Below are positions 30,343-40,584 of a stretch of DNA of 64,000 nucleotides, piece after piece. The stretch lies in the NCBI RefSeq assembly GCF_000250655.1, contig NC_016935.1, positions 182,501 to 246,500 on the forward strand. The letters are read 5' to 3'. Each line of letters begins with the position of its first letter. Position 1 is the first letter of the stretch. This stretch comes from Paenibacillus mucilaginosus 3016. Its GTDB lineage: Bacteria > Bacillota > Bacilli > Paenibacillales > NBRC-103111. A program made the translations under genes and the position numbers. The notes below the pieces were generated by a model that ran no database searches, was not told where the DNA came from, and saw nothing but the letters and a program-made list of their open reading frames with translations.

Positions 30343-31281
30343 ATGTCCTTCGCCGCCCAAACGAAGAAAGAGCTGACCCTGATGGAGGCGGACCCCTGCT
30401 GTGAGAAAGCGGAGCTGTCCGCGCTGATCCGGATGAATGGAGCGGTGTCGCTGACGAGCCAGAAGATCATTCTGGACATCTCGACGGAGAACGCCGCTAT
30501 TGCCAGACGCATCTATTCCCTGCTCAAGAAATCGTATACGGTTCATATCGAACTGCTCGTTCGAAAGAAAATGCGGCTTAAGAAAAACAATGTTTATATC
30601 GTCCGGGTGCCATCCCAGGTGCAGAGCATTCTGTCCGATCTGCAGATCGTCTCGGAAGGCTTCCTGTTCGCTTCGGAGATTGAGCCTTCCCTGATTGCGA
30701 AGGACTGCTGCAAGCGGGCTTACCTGCGCGGGGCGTTCCTGGCCGGGGGATCGGTCAATAATCCCGAAGGCACCTCGTACCATCTGGAGATTTACTCGAT
30801 GTACGAGGAGCACTGTCAGGCCCTGTGCAAGCTGGCCTGCGAGTTCGGCTTGAATGCCAGGTGTATTGAACGGAAGAAAGGGTTCGTGCTGTATATCAAA
30901 GAGGGCGAGAAGATCATCGACTTCCTGTCCCTGATCGGGGCCCATCAGGCGCTGCTGCGCTTTGAGGATGTACGGATCATGAAGGATATGCGCAACTCCG
31001 TCAACCGTCTTGTGAACTGCGAGACGGCCAATCTCAACAAGACCATCGGTGCGGCCGTACGGCAGATCGACAACATCAAGCTGCTCCAAAAAGAGCTCGG
31101 ACTCGATAACCTGCCGGAGAAGCTTCGGGAGGTTGCGGAGATCCGGCTTCAGCATCCCGATATGAATCTGAAAGAAGTCGGGGATCTGCTGAAGGGCAAG
31201 GTGAGCAAGTCCGGGGTTAACCACCGGCTGCGGAAGATTGATGAAATGGCGGAAAAGCTTCGTAAATCGCAGGTGCTCTGA
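30343..31281 (+). CDS. whiA: sporulation/division regulator WhiA
   Basis: DNA-binding protein of 312 residues with an N-terminal LAGLIDADG-like fold ([20 protein letters not shown] near 125-145) and a C-terminal helix-turn-helix ([20 protein letters not shown]). In Bacillus it influences cell division and chromosome segregation. Last gene of the rapZ-yvcK-whiA unit. Confidence 0.93.
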   Translation: MSFAAQTKKELTLMEADPCCEKAELSALIRMNGAVSLTSQKIILDISTENAAIARRIYSLLKKSYTVHIELLVRKKMRLKKNNVYIVRVPSQVQSILSDLQIVSEGFLFASEIEPSLIAKDCCKRAYLRGAFLAGGSVNNPEGTSYHLEIYSMYEEHCQALCKLACEFGLNARCIERKKGFVLYIKEGEKIIDFLSLIGAHQALLRFEDVRIMKDMRNSVNRLVNCETANLNKTIGAAVRQIDNIKLLQKELGLDNLPEKLREVAEIRLQHPDMNLKEVGDLLKGKVSKSGVNHRLRKIDEMAEKLRKSQVL

Positions 31282-31715
31282 CGCAAATATAGAACTTTTG
31301 TGTAAATTTGCAAATATTCTAGTGCAGAGTGCCGAAAAATGATATAATAGCTGAAAAATTGCTTTTTTAATTTTAGAAATCTGAAGGAAGGCAGCCCGGA
31401 ATCAGGCTGTACTCTTCCTTAATGCTTTCGCATGACTCCAGATTTAACGTTAGGATGATGTACAGAATTCTTACATCCTAACGTTTCTGGGTTTGACGAA
31501 GGACCAGGGTTTCGCCCAATGGGCTGCAGTCATTTTTTCCATGCACTAGACCCGGCATGCCGGTGTTCTAGCGGCGGTAGGTGTGCCGCTGGTATGGACT
31601 ACGTCAAGTTCGCCAAGGCCCAGGGCCGTTTGATACGCCCAGGCTGCTCAAGTTTGAAGAAGGCGGGAACGTCTTCGGGATTCGGAATTTATAGATTGTA
31701 GGGGGTATTGGTTGC
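31282..31715 (+). ncRNA. long structured leader RNA before the HPr/Crh gene
   Basis: 434 bases without a credible gene. After an extended -10 promoter at 31340 the transcript can form at least three strong hairpins: AAGGAAG..CAGCC/GGCTG..CTTCCTT at 31384-31420; CCAGA plus a perfect 12-base arm AACGTTAGGATG/CATCCTAACGTT at 31438-31490; and CTAGA-CCGGC/GCCGG-TCTAG at 31546-31571. A small GCCCAATGGGC hairpin lies near 31514. None has a terminator-type T run. I do not recognise a known riboswitch. A 60-codon open frame at 31519 lacks a ribosome site. Confidence 0.5.
31340..31348 (+). promoter_or_regulatory. extended -10 promoter for the crh leader
   Basis: TGATATAAT is a perfect extended -10 (TGnTATAAT), 60 bases after whiA and about 370 bases before the HPr/Crh start. 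Confidence 0.6.
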
Positions 31716-31985
31716 ATGTCGAGACGCCCAGTAGTCGTCAAGTTGAAAACAGGCCTTCATGCCAGACCGGCAGCGCTATTCGTTCAAGAAGCGAATAAGT
31801 TCTCTTCGGAGATCTTTGTGGAGAAGGACGAGAAGAAGGTTAACGCCAAGAGCATCATGGGCATCATGAGCCTTGCGATCAGCACCGGTACGGAAGTTCA
31901 CATAAGTGCTGAAGGTTCGGACGCTGAACAGGCTGTAAACGCTTTAGTCACACTGGTCAGCAAAGAGGAATTGGAGAACCAATAA
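31716..31985 (+). CDS. crh: HPr/Crh-like phosphocarrier protein
   Basis: HPr-family protein of 89 residues. It sits where Bacillus has crh, and its sequence is Crh-like (RPAALFVQEANKF, VNAKSIMGIMSLA). Yet it keeps His15 in TGLHARPA, the PTS phosphorylation site, which is Gln in Bacillus Crh. Ser46 in AKSIMG is the HPrK target. So it could both carry phosphate for the PTS and act as a CcpA corepressor. AGGGGG precedes the ATG by 12 bases. Whether the genome has a separate ptsH cannot be seen. Confidence 0.9.
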   Translation: MSRRPVVVKLKTGLHARPAALFVQEANKFSSEIFVEKDEKKVNAKSIMGIMSLAISTGTEVHISAEGSDAEQAVNALVTLVSKEELENQ

Positions 31986-31997
31986 CGACCGCCACGG

Positions 31998-32020
31998 GCT
32001 TCCGATAAGGAAGCTTTTTT
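31998..32020 (+). terminator. Rho-independent terminator after crh
   Basis: GCTTCC/GGAAGC stem with a five-base loop and TTTTTT. Confidence 0.85.
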
Positions 32021-32189
32021 CTATGCGGCGTGGCTTTCGAGCAGTATAGTGCCAAGAAGAAGAGCGCAACCTTTTTTCGTGCCGTGCGTCTATTATGACG
32101 TGCTCCAAACGGCCGGAGAAGGTTTTTGGGCCTGGGAAGAAGGAAGAAGACAGAATAGAGCTGCAGGAAGAGGAGTAGGAGAAAAGAAC

Positions 32190-33980
32190 ATGAAACGGAT
32201 CAAGAAAGAACTGGCTCTCCTGTTGGTGGTCAGCCTGCTGATGTCTATCATGTGGGTGTCCCCGGGAACGGCGGCCGAGCAGGAGAAAAATCCGCTCGCA
32301 TCCGCCAGCACGACGTATGTGCTGCTGTATATTGACAAGGCGGAAGCCTTCCTGAACGGCACACAGGTTACCCTCGACGCACCGGCCACGATCATCAAGG
32401 ACAAAATGTACGTGCCGGCGAAGTTCCTTGGGGATGCGCTCGGCATGAAGGTCGAGTGGAATGATGCTACCCGCCAGATCGAGATGGAGACACCGGGCTA
32501 CGAAATCATGCTCGACATTGACAACAAATCGGTATGGATTAACGGGTATTGGATGGCCTTTGACGACGTTGCCGCTATTGTGAACGGACGCCTGATGATC
32601 AAGCTGACCTGGCTTGCCGATTATATGGGAGCCAAATATACGTATAACAATGAACTGCGCCGCGTGGAAGTGCTTCACGTCAATGCGCCGCAGGGACTGT
32701 ATGATCCGAATACAAGCAACTCCAAGCCGGTGGCCAAGTTCACCTTTGCCAAGCAGACTTACAAGATCGGCGAGCCGATCAAGTTTGTGGACCTGAGCTA
32801 TGATCCGGATGCCGAAGGGATTGCCAAGTTCGAGTGGAAAGGGAAAGAAGACGCTTATTTCCAGGCGGGCACCTACCCGATCACCTTGACGGTTTGGGAC
32901 AGCAACGGCAACAAGAGCGAGCCGTACACGCGCAATCTGGTCATCTCGAAAGAGACGTTCCTGAGTGCCGTGGAGTATCCGATCTACATGAAGCCGGTCG
33001 GCTCTTTCATCAAGACGAACTGGAGCACGCTGTGGAGCCACTTCTGGGAGCTGCCGGAACTGCCGAAGACGGCAACCGAGGTTCCGGGACGGACGCTACT
33101 GGTCTCCGACAGCCCGGAAGAGTTCTATGAGCAGGGCATCCTGTATCAGGACGAAGTCGAAGGCAAAGTGAGATTATATGCGGACCACATCAACGGTACG
33201 AAGGAAAAAGTAAGCTTCGCCATTCTGGCGAAGAACATGACCGACAAGCCGGTCACAATCAAGACGACGAATAAAGGGGAAGTGTGGCCTTCGGTCTACG
33301 CCAACCTGATCGGCAGTGAAGCCACCGTAGATTTCCTTCTCGGGGACCCGCTGAACGAAACCATGACAATCCCTGCGGGTCAGACGTTCACCTATAAGCA
33401 GATGCCGGACTTCTACCCGGCACAAGGTGTGAATTTGTTCTATGACCTCGAGACGGACGGGAAGGTGCAGTTCTCCTTCATCGCGGCCAAAGATGTCTCC
33501 CAGAAGGCGCTGGCGCTGCCTAAGCTCGCTTTCAGCGGACACGTCAGGGGGACTTTCCCGGTCTCGGAAGTGAAGTGGAATATCGACGCATCCTCGTTTA
33601 CGACACCGTCCAGGCTGATCCTGGGCGACGGAATCAAGGATCCTTTCCTGCCGGGGTACGACCCGCAGCGGAAAGCGGAAGTGAAGAATGACGGCAACTA
33701 CGGCGTAATCTATAAGATCCATGCCGACAAGCCCCGCAAGATGGCGATCATGATTCTGGCCAAAGGCGGCGTATTCAAGGGGCCGATCAAGATCAACGGG
33801 GACATCCGACTGATTCCGGAGTCGGGCGTCATCACGGCGTTCGACGGTATGCAGATTCTCGCGAAGACGACAGGCAAGGAAGAGTCGCTCGACATTGAGT
33901 TCAGCCCTCCGGCCGGTTCGGCCTTCCCGGTCGATCTGATCTTCTATCCGCTCGATGACCGGATGGATCAACAGCCATAA
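32190..33980 (+). CDS. exported copper-amine-oxidase-N-like and PKD-domain protein
   Basis: Exported protein of 596 residues. Signal peptide at 1-29 (ends PGTAAEQ), then a copper amine oxidase N-terminal-like domain (about 40-165; segments VPAKFLGDALGMKVEWNDAT and LTWLADYMGAKYTYN), a PKD-like domain (about 180-260; PVAKFTFAKQTYKIGEPIKF), and about 330 residues of unrecognised beta-rich sequence. The catalytic copper amine oxidase domain is absent; in Paenibacillus-type bacteria the N domain is common in wall-associated proteins. The ATG at 32190 has AGGAG upstream. Function unknown. Confidence 0.75.
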   Translation: MKRIKKELALLLVVSLLMSIMWVSPGTAAEQEKNPLASASTTYVLLYIDKAEAFLNGTQVTLDAPATIIKDKMYVPAKFLGDALGMKVEWNDATRQIEMETPGYEIMLDIDNKSVWINGYWMAFDDVAAIVNGRLMIKLTWLADYMGAKYTYNNELRRVEVLHVNAPQGLYDPNTSNSKPVAKFTFAKQTYKIGEPIKFVDLSYDPDAEGIAKFEWKGKEDAYFQAGTYPITLTVWDSNGNKSEPYTRNLVISKETFLSAVEYPIYMKPVGSFIKTNWSTLWSHFWELPELPKTATEVPGRTLLVSDSPEEFYEQGILYQDEVEGKVRLYADHINGTKEKVSFAILAKNMTDKPVTIKTTNKGEVWPSVYANLIGSEATVDFLLGDPLNETMTIPAGQTFTYKQMPDFYPAQGVNLFYDLETDGKVQFSFIAAKDVSQKALALPKLAFSGHVRGTFPVSEVKWNIDASSFTTPSRLILGDGIKDPFLPGYDPQRKAEVKNDGNYGVIYKIHADKPRKMAIMILAKGGVFKGPIKINGDIRLIPESGVITAFDGMQILAKTTGKEESLDIEFSPPAGSAFPVDLIFYPLDDRMDQQP

Positions 33981-33995
33981 GCTTAATGCAATCCA

Positions 33996-34032
33996 GCCCT
34001 TTCCTTTGCAGTTTAAAGGAAAGGGTTTTTTC
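33996..34032 (+). terminator. Rho-independent terminator
   Basis: CCCTTTCCTTT/AAAGGAAAGGG stem followed by TTTTTT. Confidence 0.9.
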
Positions 34033-34160
34033 TTATGCTCGTGTCCGATGCCAACGAAGTTAGGGTGTCAGAGGTCCGTCAGGCAGTCGTCATCCATAAT
34101 CCGGCAACTTGCTGTCTGCAGCACTCGTCTAGCATGTAAGAAGGGAGGAGGAGAGTATAC

Positions 34161-34973
34161 ATGAGCTCTTGGCGGACGGATCCGCAGCGGATATGGCGGT
34201 GGCTCGGATGGAGTTGTATCGTGATAGGCGTGTTCTATTTTCCTGCTTTCCCGTGGTATTTGCTTGGGGAGGTCAAGGAAGAGGAGATTGGCCATTGGGC
34301 TTTGTGCAGCATGGTTGGGGGAACCGTTATCTTGTTGGGCGCCCGGCTGTACCGTAAGGGGGGAGGACAAACCAAGCGTCTGCTGCTGTTGGTAAGTCTT
34401 GTGGGAATGGCTGTGCTGCTGCTGGGACAGGTGCCGGCTCTATATTCATGGATGATTTATCAGGGCAATTTAATCCGGCACTGGCCGGTATCGCCGAGTG
34501 TCGGCTTTTTCTTGGGTGTGGCGCTGCATGGGTGGCTGGTCTTATTGGCCCTCGCTGCCCTCACAGCAGCCTGCCTTTCTTTGGCTGGCCGGGGACATTC
34601 GGAGATCCGGCTTTCCCGACGGGAGGGCTTACGCTTTTTGCTGGGGCTTGGGAGTTTGCTGGCTCTCTGGTGGGGCTGGGATGCCTATCAGGCAAGGGGG
34701 TGGATTGCGAATACATACCCGGCCGATGGCATGGAACATGTGCCCGTGCGAACAGTGGTGACGGTGGCATGGAAGGGCAGCTATGAGACTATGGGCATGC
34801 GGGTGCGTTATGAAGATTCGCCGGAAGCTGCGGTGCCGGGAGCATCAGGGGCGACGCAGTACGGTATGACGTTTGAACCCGAAGGCGGATTTCAGCCCGG
34901 CCGCAGGGTACGGATCGAAGTGGAGGCTGGGCGGCGGACTCATGTGTTCCGCTTTACCACGGATACGAAATAG
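34161..34973 (+). CDS. membrane protein of unknown function
   Basis: Protein of 270 residues with about five hydrophobic segments (near 14-36, 46-62, 71-92, 113-135, 157-173) and a C-terminal soluble part of about 95 residues that would lie outside (contains NTYPADGMEHVPVRTVVTVA, which resembles a bacterial Ig-like strand pattern). No family is recognised. GGGAGGAGGAG lies before the ATG. It stands alone between two terminators. Confidence 0.7.
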   Translation: MSSWRTDPQRIWRWLGWSCIVIGVFYFPAFPWYLLGEVKEEEIGHWALCSMVGGTVILLGARLYRKGGGQTKRLLLLVSLVGMAVLLLGQVPALYSWMIYQGNLIRHWPVSPSVGFFLGVALHGWLVLLALAALTAACLSLAGRGHSEIRLSRREGLRFLLGLGSLLALWWGWDAYQARGWIANTYPADGMEHVPVRTVVTVAWKGSYETMGMRVRYEDSPEAAVPGASGATQYGMTFEPEGGFQPGRRVRIEVEAGRRTHVFRFTTDTK

Positions 34974-35001
34974 ACTTAAGCTGGACTAATGGGATCACGG
35001 C

Positions 35002-35043
35002 AAAAAGCCTGCCGACCGGATGACCGGAAGGGCAGGCTTTTTG
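35002..35043. terminator. bidirectional terminator
   Basis: AAAAAGCCTGCC/GGCAGGCTTTTT: the stem is flanked by A on the left and T on the right, so it can end both the membrane-protein transcript (+) and the clpP transcript (-). Confidence 0.9.
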
Positions 35044-35064
35044 GTTACTGCGGTTTAGTGGGCA

Positions 35065-35646
35065 TTACACTTTCTCGATAACCTTATCGATCAGTCCGTA
35101 GGCGCGGGCTTCTTCCGCCGACATGAAGTTGTCGCGGTCGGTGTCCTTCTCGATACGCTCGAAGGATTGGCCTGTACGCTCGGAGAGGATCGTGTTCAGC
35201 TTGTCGCGCATCTTCAGGATCCGCTTCGCACGGATCTCGATATCGCTGGCTTGGCCTTCGGCACCGCCGAGCGGCTGATGGATCATGACTTCGCTGTTCG
35301 GCAGCGCAAAACGCTTGCCAGGTGCTCCTGCGGCAAGCAGGAACGCACCCATCGAAGCGGCCATGCCGACGCAGATCGTCGAGACGTCCGGCTTGATGAA
35401 CTGCATCGTGTCGTAGATCGCCATGCCCGAAGTGATCGAGCCTCCCGGGGAGTTGATATACAAGTGAATGTCTTTGTCGGGATCGCTTGCCGCCAGGAAC
35501 AGCAGCTGCGCAATGATCGAGTTGGCTACAACGTCGTTAATGCCACTTCCAAGAAAAATGATGCGGTCCTTGAGCAAACGCGAGTAAATATCGTAGGCGC
35601 GTTCCCCTCTTGCATCCGGTTCGACTACCATTGGGATAAAACTCAT
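35065..35646 (-). CDS. clpP: ATP-dependent Clp protease proteolytic subunit
   Basis: Serine protease of 193 residues that forms the two-ring ClpP chamber and works with ClpC/ClpX unfoldases. Catalytic triad Ser98 (GMAASMG), His123 (MIHQP) and Asp172 (DRDN) are all present. AAAGGAGG lies before the ATG. Its promoter carries a CtsR box, so it is expected to be heat- and stress-induced. Full normal length. Confidence 0.97.
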   Translation of the reverse strand: MSFIPMVVEPDARGERAYDIYSRLLKDRIIFLGSGINDVVANSIIAQLLFLAASDPDKDIHLYINSPGGSITSGMAIYDTMQFIKPDVSTICVGMAASMGAFLLAAGAPGKRFALPNSEVMIHQPLGGAEGQASDIEIRAKRILKMRDKLNTILSERTGQSFERIEKDTDRDNFMSAEEARAYGLIDKVIEKV

Positions 35647-35680
35647 GAGCTGCAGCCTCCTTTATAATTAAACTATAACC

Positions 35681-35709
35681 ATCATAGCCCAAAAACAAAC
35701 AAAGGTCAA
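35681..35709 (-). promoter_or_regulatory. clpP promoter
   Basis: On the minus strand: -35 TTGACC (35709-35704), 17-base spacer, -10 TATGAT (35686-35681), 35 bases before the start codon. Confidence 0.75.
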
Positions 35710-35720
35710 GAAAGGTCAAA
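35704..35720. promoter_or_regulatory. CtsR operator
   Basis: GGTCAAG-AAA-GGTCAAA is the heptad direct repeat with three-base spacer that defines CtsR sites (consensus GGTCAAANANGGTCAAA), with one mismatch. It covers the -35 of clpP, consistent with repression relieved by heat. Confidence 0.85.
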
Positions 35721-35727
35721 TTAACCG

Positions 35728-35758
35728 ACAAAAAAAGACCAGCTGTGTCAGCTGATCT
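35728..35758 (-). terminator. terminator of tRNA-Arg
   Basis: On the minus strand AGATCAGCTG/CAGCTGGTCT forms a stem followed by seven T, directly after the tRNA. Confidence 0.85.
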
Positions 35759-35775
35759 GTTTGTTTGTAAGTAAG

Positions 35776-35850
35776 TGGCGCGCCCGTAAGGAATCGAACC
35801 TTAATCTCAGGCTCCGGAGGCCTACGTCATATCCATTGGACCACGGGCGC
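35776..35850 (-). tRNA. tRNA-Arg (CCG)
   Basis: Minus strand: acceptor GCGCCCG pairs with CGGGCGC, anticodon loop CTCCGGA (CCG, reading CGG), discriminator G and encoded CCA. A single-gene unit with its own promoter and terminator. Confidence 0.94.
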
Positions 35851-35899
35851 ATGTATGAAGTTTGCTGCATGATCACCTGTGGGGGTGACAGCAAAATTG

Positions 35900-35928
35900 A
35901 TTATATCTTATGACAAGCAGGAATGCAA
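35900..35928 (-). promoter_or_regulatory. promoter of tRNA-Arg
   Basis: Minus strand -35 TTGCAT (35928-35923), 17-base spacer, perfect -10 TATAAT (35905-35900), 50 bases before the tRNA. Confidence 0.75.
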
Positions 35929-35976
35929 GTCCCTGCCCAAAAGTTTTTTGGTTACAAGATATTTACAAAAGCTCTC

Positions 35977-36005
35977 TTGAAAATGGTTTGAAAGTCCGGT
36001 ATATT
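35977..36005 (+). promoter_or_regulatory. promoter of the cggR-gapA operon
   Basis: -35 TTGAAA, 17-base spacer, -10 TATATT. The predicted transcript starts at about 36012 with the hairpin AACTAAG/CTTAGTT (36012-36031) at its very 5' end, which could protect the mRNA. Confidence 0.75.
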
Positions 36006-36047
36006 AGAGATAACTAAGTGAGAGCTTAGTTCTTCTTTTGGAGAATG

Positions 36048-36083
36048 TGGGACTAAAAATGCATCACCGGGACGAAAAGTGTC
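36048..36083 (+). promoter_or_regulatory. CggR operator
   Basis: Two tandem half-sites fit the published Bacillus CggR pattern CGGGAC-N6-TGTC-N4-CGGGAC-N6-TGTC: TGGGAC, six bases, TGCA, four bases, CGGGAC, six bases, TGTC. The second half-site is exact. It lies between promoter and cggR start, as in Bacillus, where CggR blocks elongation. Confidence 0.88.
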
Positions 36084-36111
36084 CAGTAAGCAGGCAAGCG
36101 GGAGTGAATCC

Positions 36112-37143
36112 ATGAGAGAGATTCTTGACATCCAAAAACAGCTGCTTCCCGACTTGATGGACACCATGAAGAAGCGCTATACCGTTCTTCATCATATCCT
36201 GGTTTCCGGGATGATCGGCCGGCGCACTTTGGCGGGAATGCTGAACACGACGGAGCGGGTGCTCCGCGCGGAAGTGGACTTTCTGAAGGAGCAGGGCCTG
36301 GTCGACGTGGATGCCTCCGGCATACGCATCAGTATGGCCGGCAGGGAACTGCTCGAGCGGATCGAACCGCTGGTGAAGGACCTGTTCGGGCTCACGGAAC
36401 TGGAAGAACAGCTGCGCGTGCATTTTGGCCTGAAGCAGGTAGTCATCGTGCCGGGAGACTCCGACGCTTCACCTCAGGTGAAGAAGGAGCTTGGCCGAGC
36501 CGGTGCGTCCGTACTGCGCAAGCTGGTTACAGAGAACGACGTCGTTGCCGTCACCGGCGGATCGACGATGGCTGAAGTGGCCAACCATCTCACGGCGGCG
36601 CCGGCGATGAAGGGCATCTGGTTCGTTCCAGCCCGCGGAGGGCTCGGGGAGAGCCTGGAGATGCAGGCGAATACCATCGCTTCCACTATGGCCAAGAAGA
36701 CAGGAGCGCGTTACCGGCTGCTCCACGTACCCGACCACCTCGGTGAGGAAGCTTACCAGTCGCTGATCCAGGACACCACCATCTCCGAGATCATCCAGTT
36801 CATCCGTCAGGCACGGATGGTCATTCATGGGATGGGAGATGCTATGGTAATGGCCAGACGGCGCAAAGTGGACCGGGAAACAACCGAAAGCCTGCAGAGG
36901 GAAGGGGCGCTTGCGGAAGCGTTCGGGTATTACTTTGACCGCAGCGGCCGCATGCTGCACCGCATGCCGACCATCGGACTCCGACTGGAGGACATCCATG
37001 GGATGGATACCGTCATCGGGGTTGCGGGAGGACGCAGCAAAGGCGAGGCGATCGCATCGGTGCTCAAGTACGGTCATGAAGACGTGCTCGTAACCGACGA
37101 AGCAGCAGCACAGGAGATTATCCGCACAATCAGTTCATCATGA
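36112..37143 (+). CDS. cggR: central glycolytic genes regulator
   Basis: SorC/DeoR-family repressor of 343 residues. N-terminal winged helix (about 20-65; IGRRTLAGMLNTTERVLRAE), then the SorC effector domain that binds fructose-1,6-bisphosphate. It represses its own operon when glycolytic flux is low. The ATG at 36112 with GGGAG upstream is preferred over a GTG at 36079, because the operator overlaps the GTG and the Bacillus protein aligns with the shorter form. Confidence 0.93.
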   Translation: MREILDIQKQLLPDLMDTMKKRYTVLHHILVSGMIGRRTLAGMLNTTERVLRAEVDFLKEQGLVDVDASGIRISMAGRELLERIEPLVKDLFGLTELEEQLRVHFGLKQVVIVPGDSDASPQVKKELGRAGASVLRKLVTENDVVAVTGGSTMAEVANHLTAAPAMKGIWFVPARGGLGESLEMQANTIASTMAKKTGARYRLLHVPDHLGEEAYQSLIQDTTISEIIQFIRQARMVIHGMGDAMVMARRRKVDRETTESLQREGALAEAFGYYFDRSGRMLHRMPTIGLRLEDIHGMDTVIGVAGGRSKGEAIASVLKYGHEDVLVTDEAAAQEIIRTISSS

Positions 37144-37158
37144 CAGGTTCTGCCTGTC
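37142..37158 (+). other. hairpin at the cggR-gapA junction
   Basis: GACAGG/CCTGTC stem-loop starting in the cggR stop codon. In Bacillus the cggR-gapA mRNA is cut near here and a stem-loop stabilises the gapA part; this hairpin is a candidate for the same role (inference). Confidence 0.4.
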
Positions 37159-37162
37159 TTGA

Positions 37163-38239
<1,077 letters not shown>

Positions 38240-38633
38240 GAACAAAACTGTGGTAATGGTCTGCTAACCCCCTGAACACCAAAGGGCACTGGCGCGGTCC
38301 AATGAGTATCTATCTTCGGGATCTGTTGAACTTTCGTTTTTCTGAAATATTAGGAAGAGGTTATAACGAAAGTTCAAAGGATCCGCGCTATGCTCTGCGA
38401 TAGATACTCATTGTGCTGGCGTGCGCCTTGGTGAGAAGGGCAAGCAAGGCCCATTCCCACATTTTTTGGTGCGGGTAAGGGTAGGGTAGAGAGAGAACAT
38501 ACAACCAAGAGAGAAACCGGTACATACCAGCTGATATGACATGTTCCGGATCACATATAGAGTACGAAACAGAGCACTAGAGCGTTGAGCAAGAGCATCA
38601 AGCACACATGAACCCACCGGGAGGGCGACAATG
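38240..38633 (+). other. gapA-pgk intergenic region
   Basis: 394 bases, unusually long inside this operon. It holds the nested inverted repeat at 38300-38413 and then about 215 bases with no gene, no clear terminator and no convincing promoter. Confidence 0.6.
38300..38413. repeat. nested long inverted repeat
   Basis: Outer arms CAATGAGTATCTATC (38300-38314) and GATAGATACTCATTG (38399-38413) are perfectly complementary over 15 bases. Inner arms TTGAACTTTCGTT (38326-38338) and AACGAAAGTTCAA (38365-38377) are perfect over 13, with GATC pairing outside them. The element is AT-rich compared with its surroundings. It could be an RNA processing or stability structure, or a small MITE-like element; no clean target duplication is seen. 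Confidence 0.8.
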
Positions 38634-39815
38634 ATGAACAAGAAGAGCGTTCGTGACGTGGAAGTAGGCGGCAAACGCGTATTTGTGCGCGTAGATTTCA
38701 ACGTACCGCTGGAGAACGGCAAGATTACCGATGACACACGGATCCGTGAGACCGTACCGACCATCAAGTACCTGACGGAGCGCGGTGCGAAAGTCATCCT
38801 CGCGAGCCATATGGGCCGTCCGAACGGCGCGGTTGTGGAAGAGCTCCGTCTGACACCGGTAGCCGCACGCCTCTCCGAGCTGCTGGGCCAGCCGGTTACC
38901 AAGGCTGACGAAGCGGTAGGCGCAGCGGTTCAGGCGCAGGTAGCCGAGCTGAAAGACGGCGATGTGCTTCTTCTTGAGAACGTGCGCTTCTATGCGGGCG
39001 AAGAGAAGAACGATGCGGAGCTTGCGAAGCAGTTCGCAGAGCTGGCGGACCTGTACGTGAACGACGCGTTCGGCGCAGCACACCGTGCGCACGCTTCGAC
39101 GGAAGGCATCGCGCATCACCTGCCGGCTGTCGGCGGTCTGCTGATGGAGAAGGAGCTCGACGTGCTCGGCCGTGCGCTGAACAACCCGGAGCGTCCTTTC
39201 ACGGCGATCGTGGGCGGTGCGAAGGTGAAGGACAAGATCGCGGTCATCGAGAAGCTGATCGAAATCGCCGACAACATCATCATCGGAGGCGGCCTGTCCT
39301 ACACGTTCTTCAAATCCAAAGGCCTTGAAATCGGCAAATCCCTGGTGGACAACGACCGTCTGGAACTCGTTCAAGAGTTCGAGCGCAAAGCCAAAGAGAA
39401 GGGCATCAACTTCCTTCTGCCGGTTGACGTTGTTGTAGGTGACAAGTTCGGTGCGGATGCCAACACGAAGATCGTGAACATCGATGAGATCCCGGCTGAC
39501 TGGGAAGCATTCGACATCGGTCCGAAGACGCGTGAGATCTACGCGAAGACGATCGCCGAATCCAAGCTGGTTGTATGGAACGGGCCGATGGGCGTATTCG
39601 AGCTCGAGCCGTTCAAGAACGGTACTCAAGCCGTAGCAGAAGCTTGCGCGGCAACGGCAGGCTACACAGTGATCGGCGGCGGCGACTCCGCTGCGGCAGT
39701 CGAGAAGTTCCACCTTGGCGACAAGATGGACCACATCTCCACCGGCGGCGGCGCATCCCTCGAATTCATGGAAGGCAAAGCGCTCCCTGGCGTTGTTGCG
39801 CTTCAAGATAAATAA
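38634..39815 (+). CDS. pgk: phosphoglycerate kinase
   Basis: ATP-forming glycolytic kinase of 393 residues. Seen: the N-terminal substrate motif [19 protein letters not shown], and the C-terminal nucleotide motif [12 protein letters not shown] followed by [10 protein letters not shown]. Start at the second of two adjacent ATG codons, giving MNKKSV as in Bacillus and better spacing from GGGAGG; the first is three bases earlier. Confidence 0.96.
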   Translation: MNKKSVRDVEVGGKRVFVRVDFNVPLENGKITDDTRIRETVPTIKYLTERGAKVILASHMGRPNGAVVEELRLTPVAARLSELLGQPVTKADEAVGAAVQAQVAELKDGDVLLLENVRFYAGEEKNDAELAKQFAELADLYVNDAFGAAHRAHASTEGIAHHLPAVGGLLMEKELDVLGRALNNPERPFTAIVGGAKVKDKIAVIEKLIEIADNIIIGGGLSYTFFKSKGLEIGKSLVDNDRLELVQEFERKAKEKGINFLLPVDVVVGDKFGADANTKIVNIDEIPADWEAFDIGPKTREIYAKTIAESKLVVWNGPMGVFELEPFKNGTQAVAEACAATAGYTVIGGGDSAAAVEKFHLGDKMDHISTGGGASLEFMEGKALPGVVALQDK

Positions 39816-40583
<768 letters not shown>

Positions 40584-40584
40584 G

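Noticed and set aside
31519-31701. 60-codon open frame in the crh leader
   Set aside because: No ribosome site and it overlaps strong RNA hairpins; better explained as untranslated RNA.
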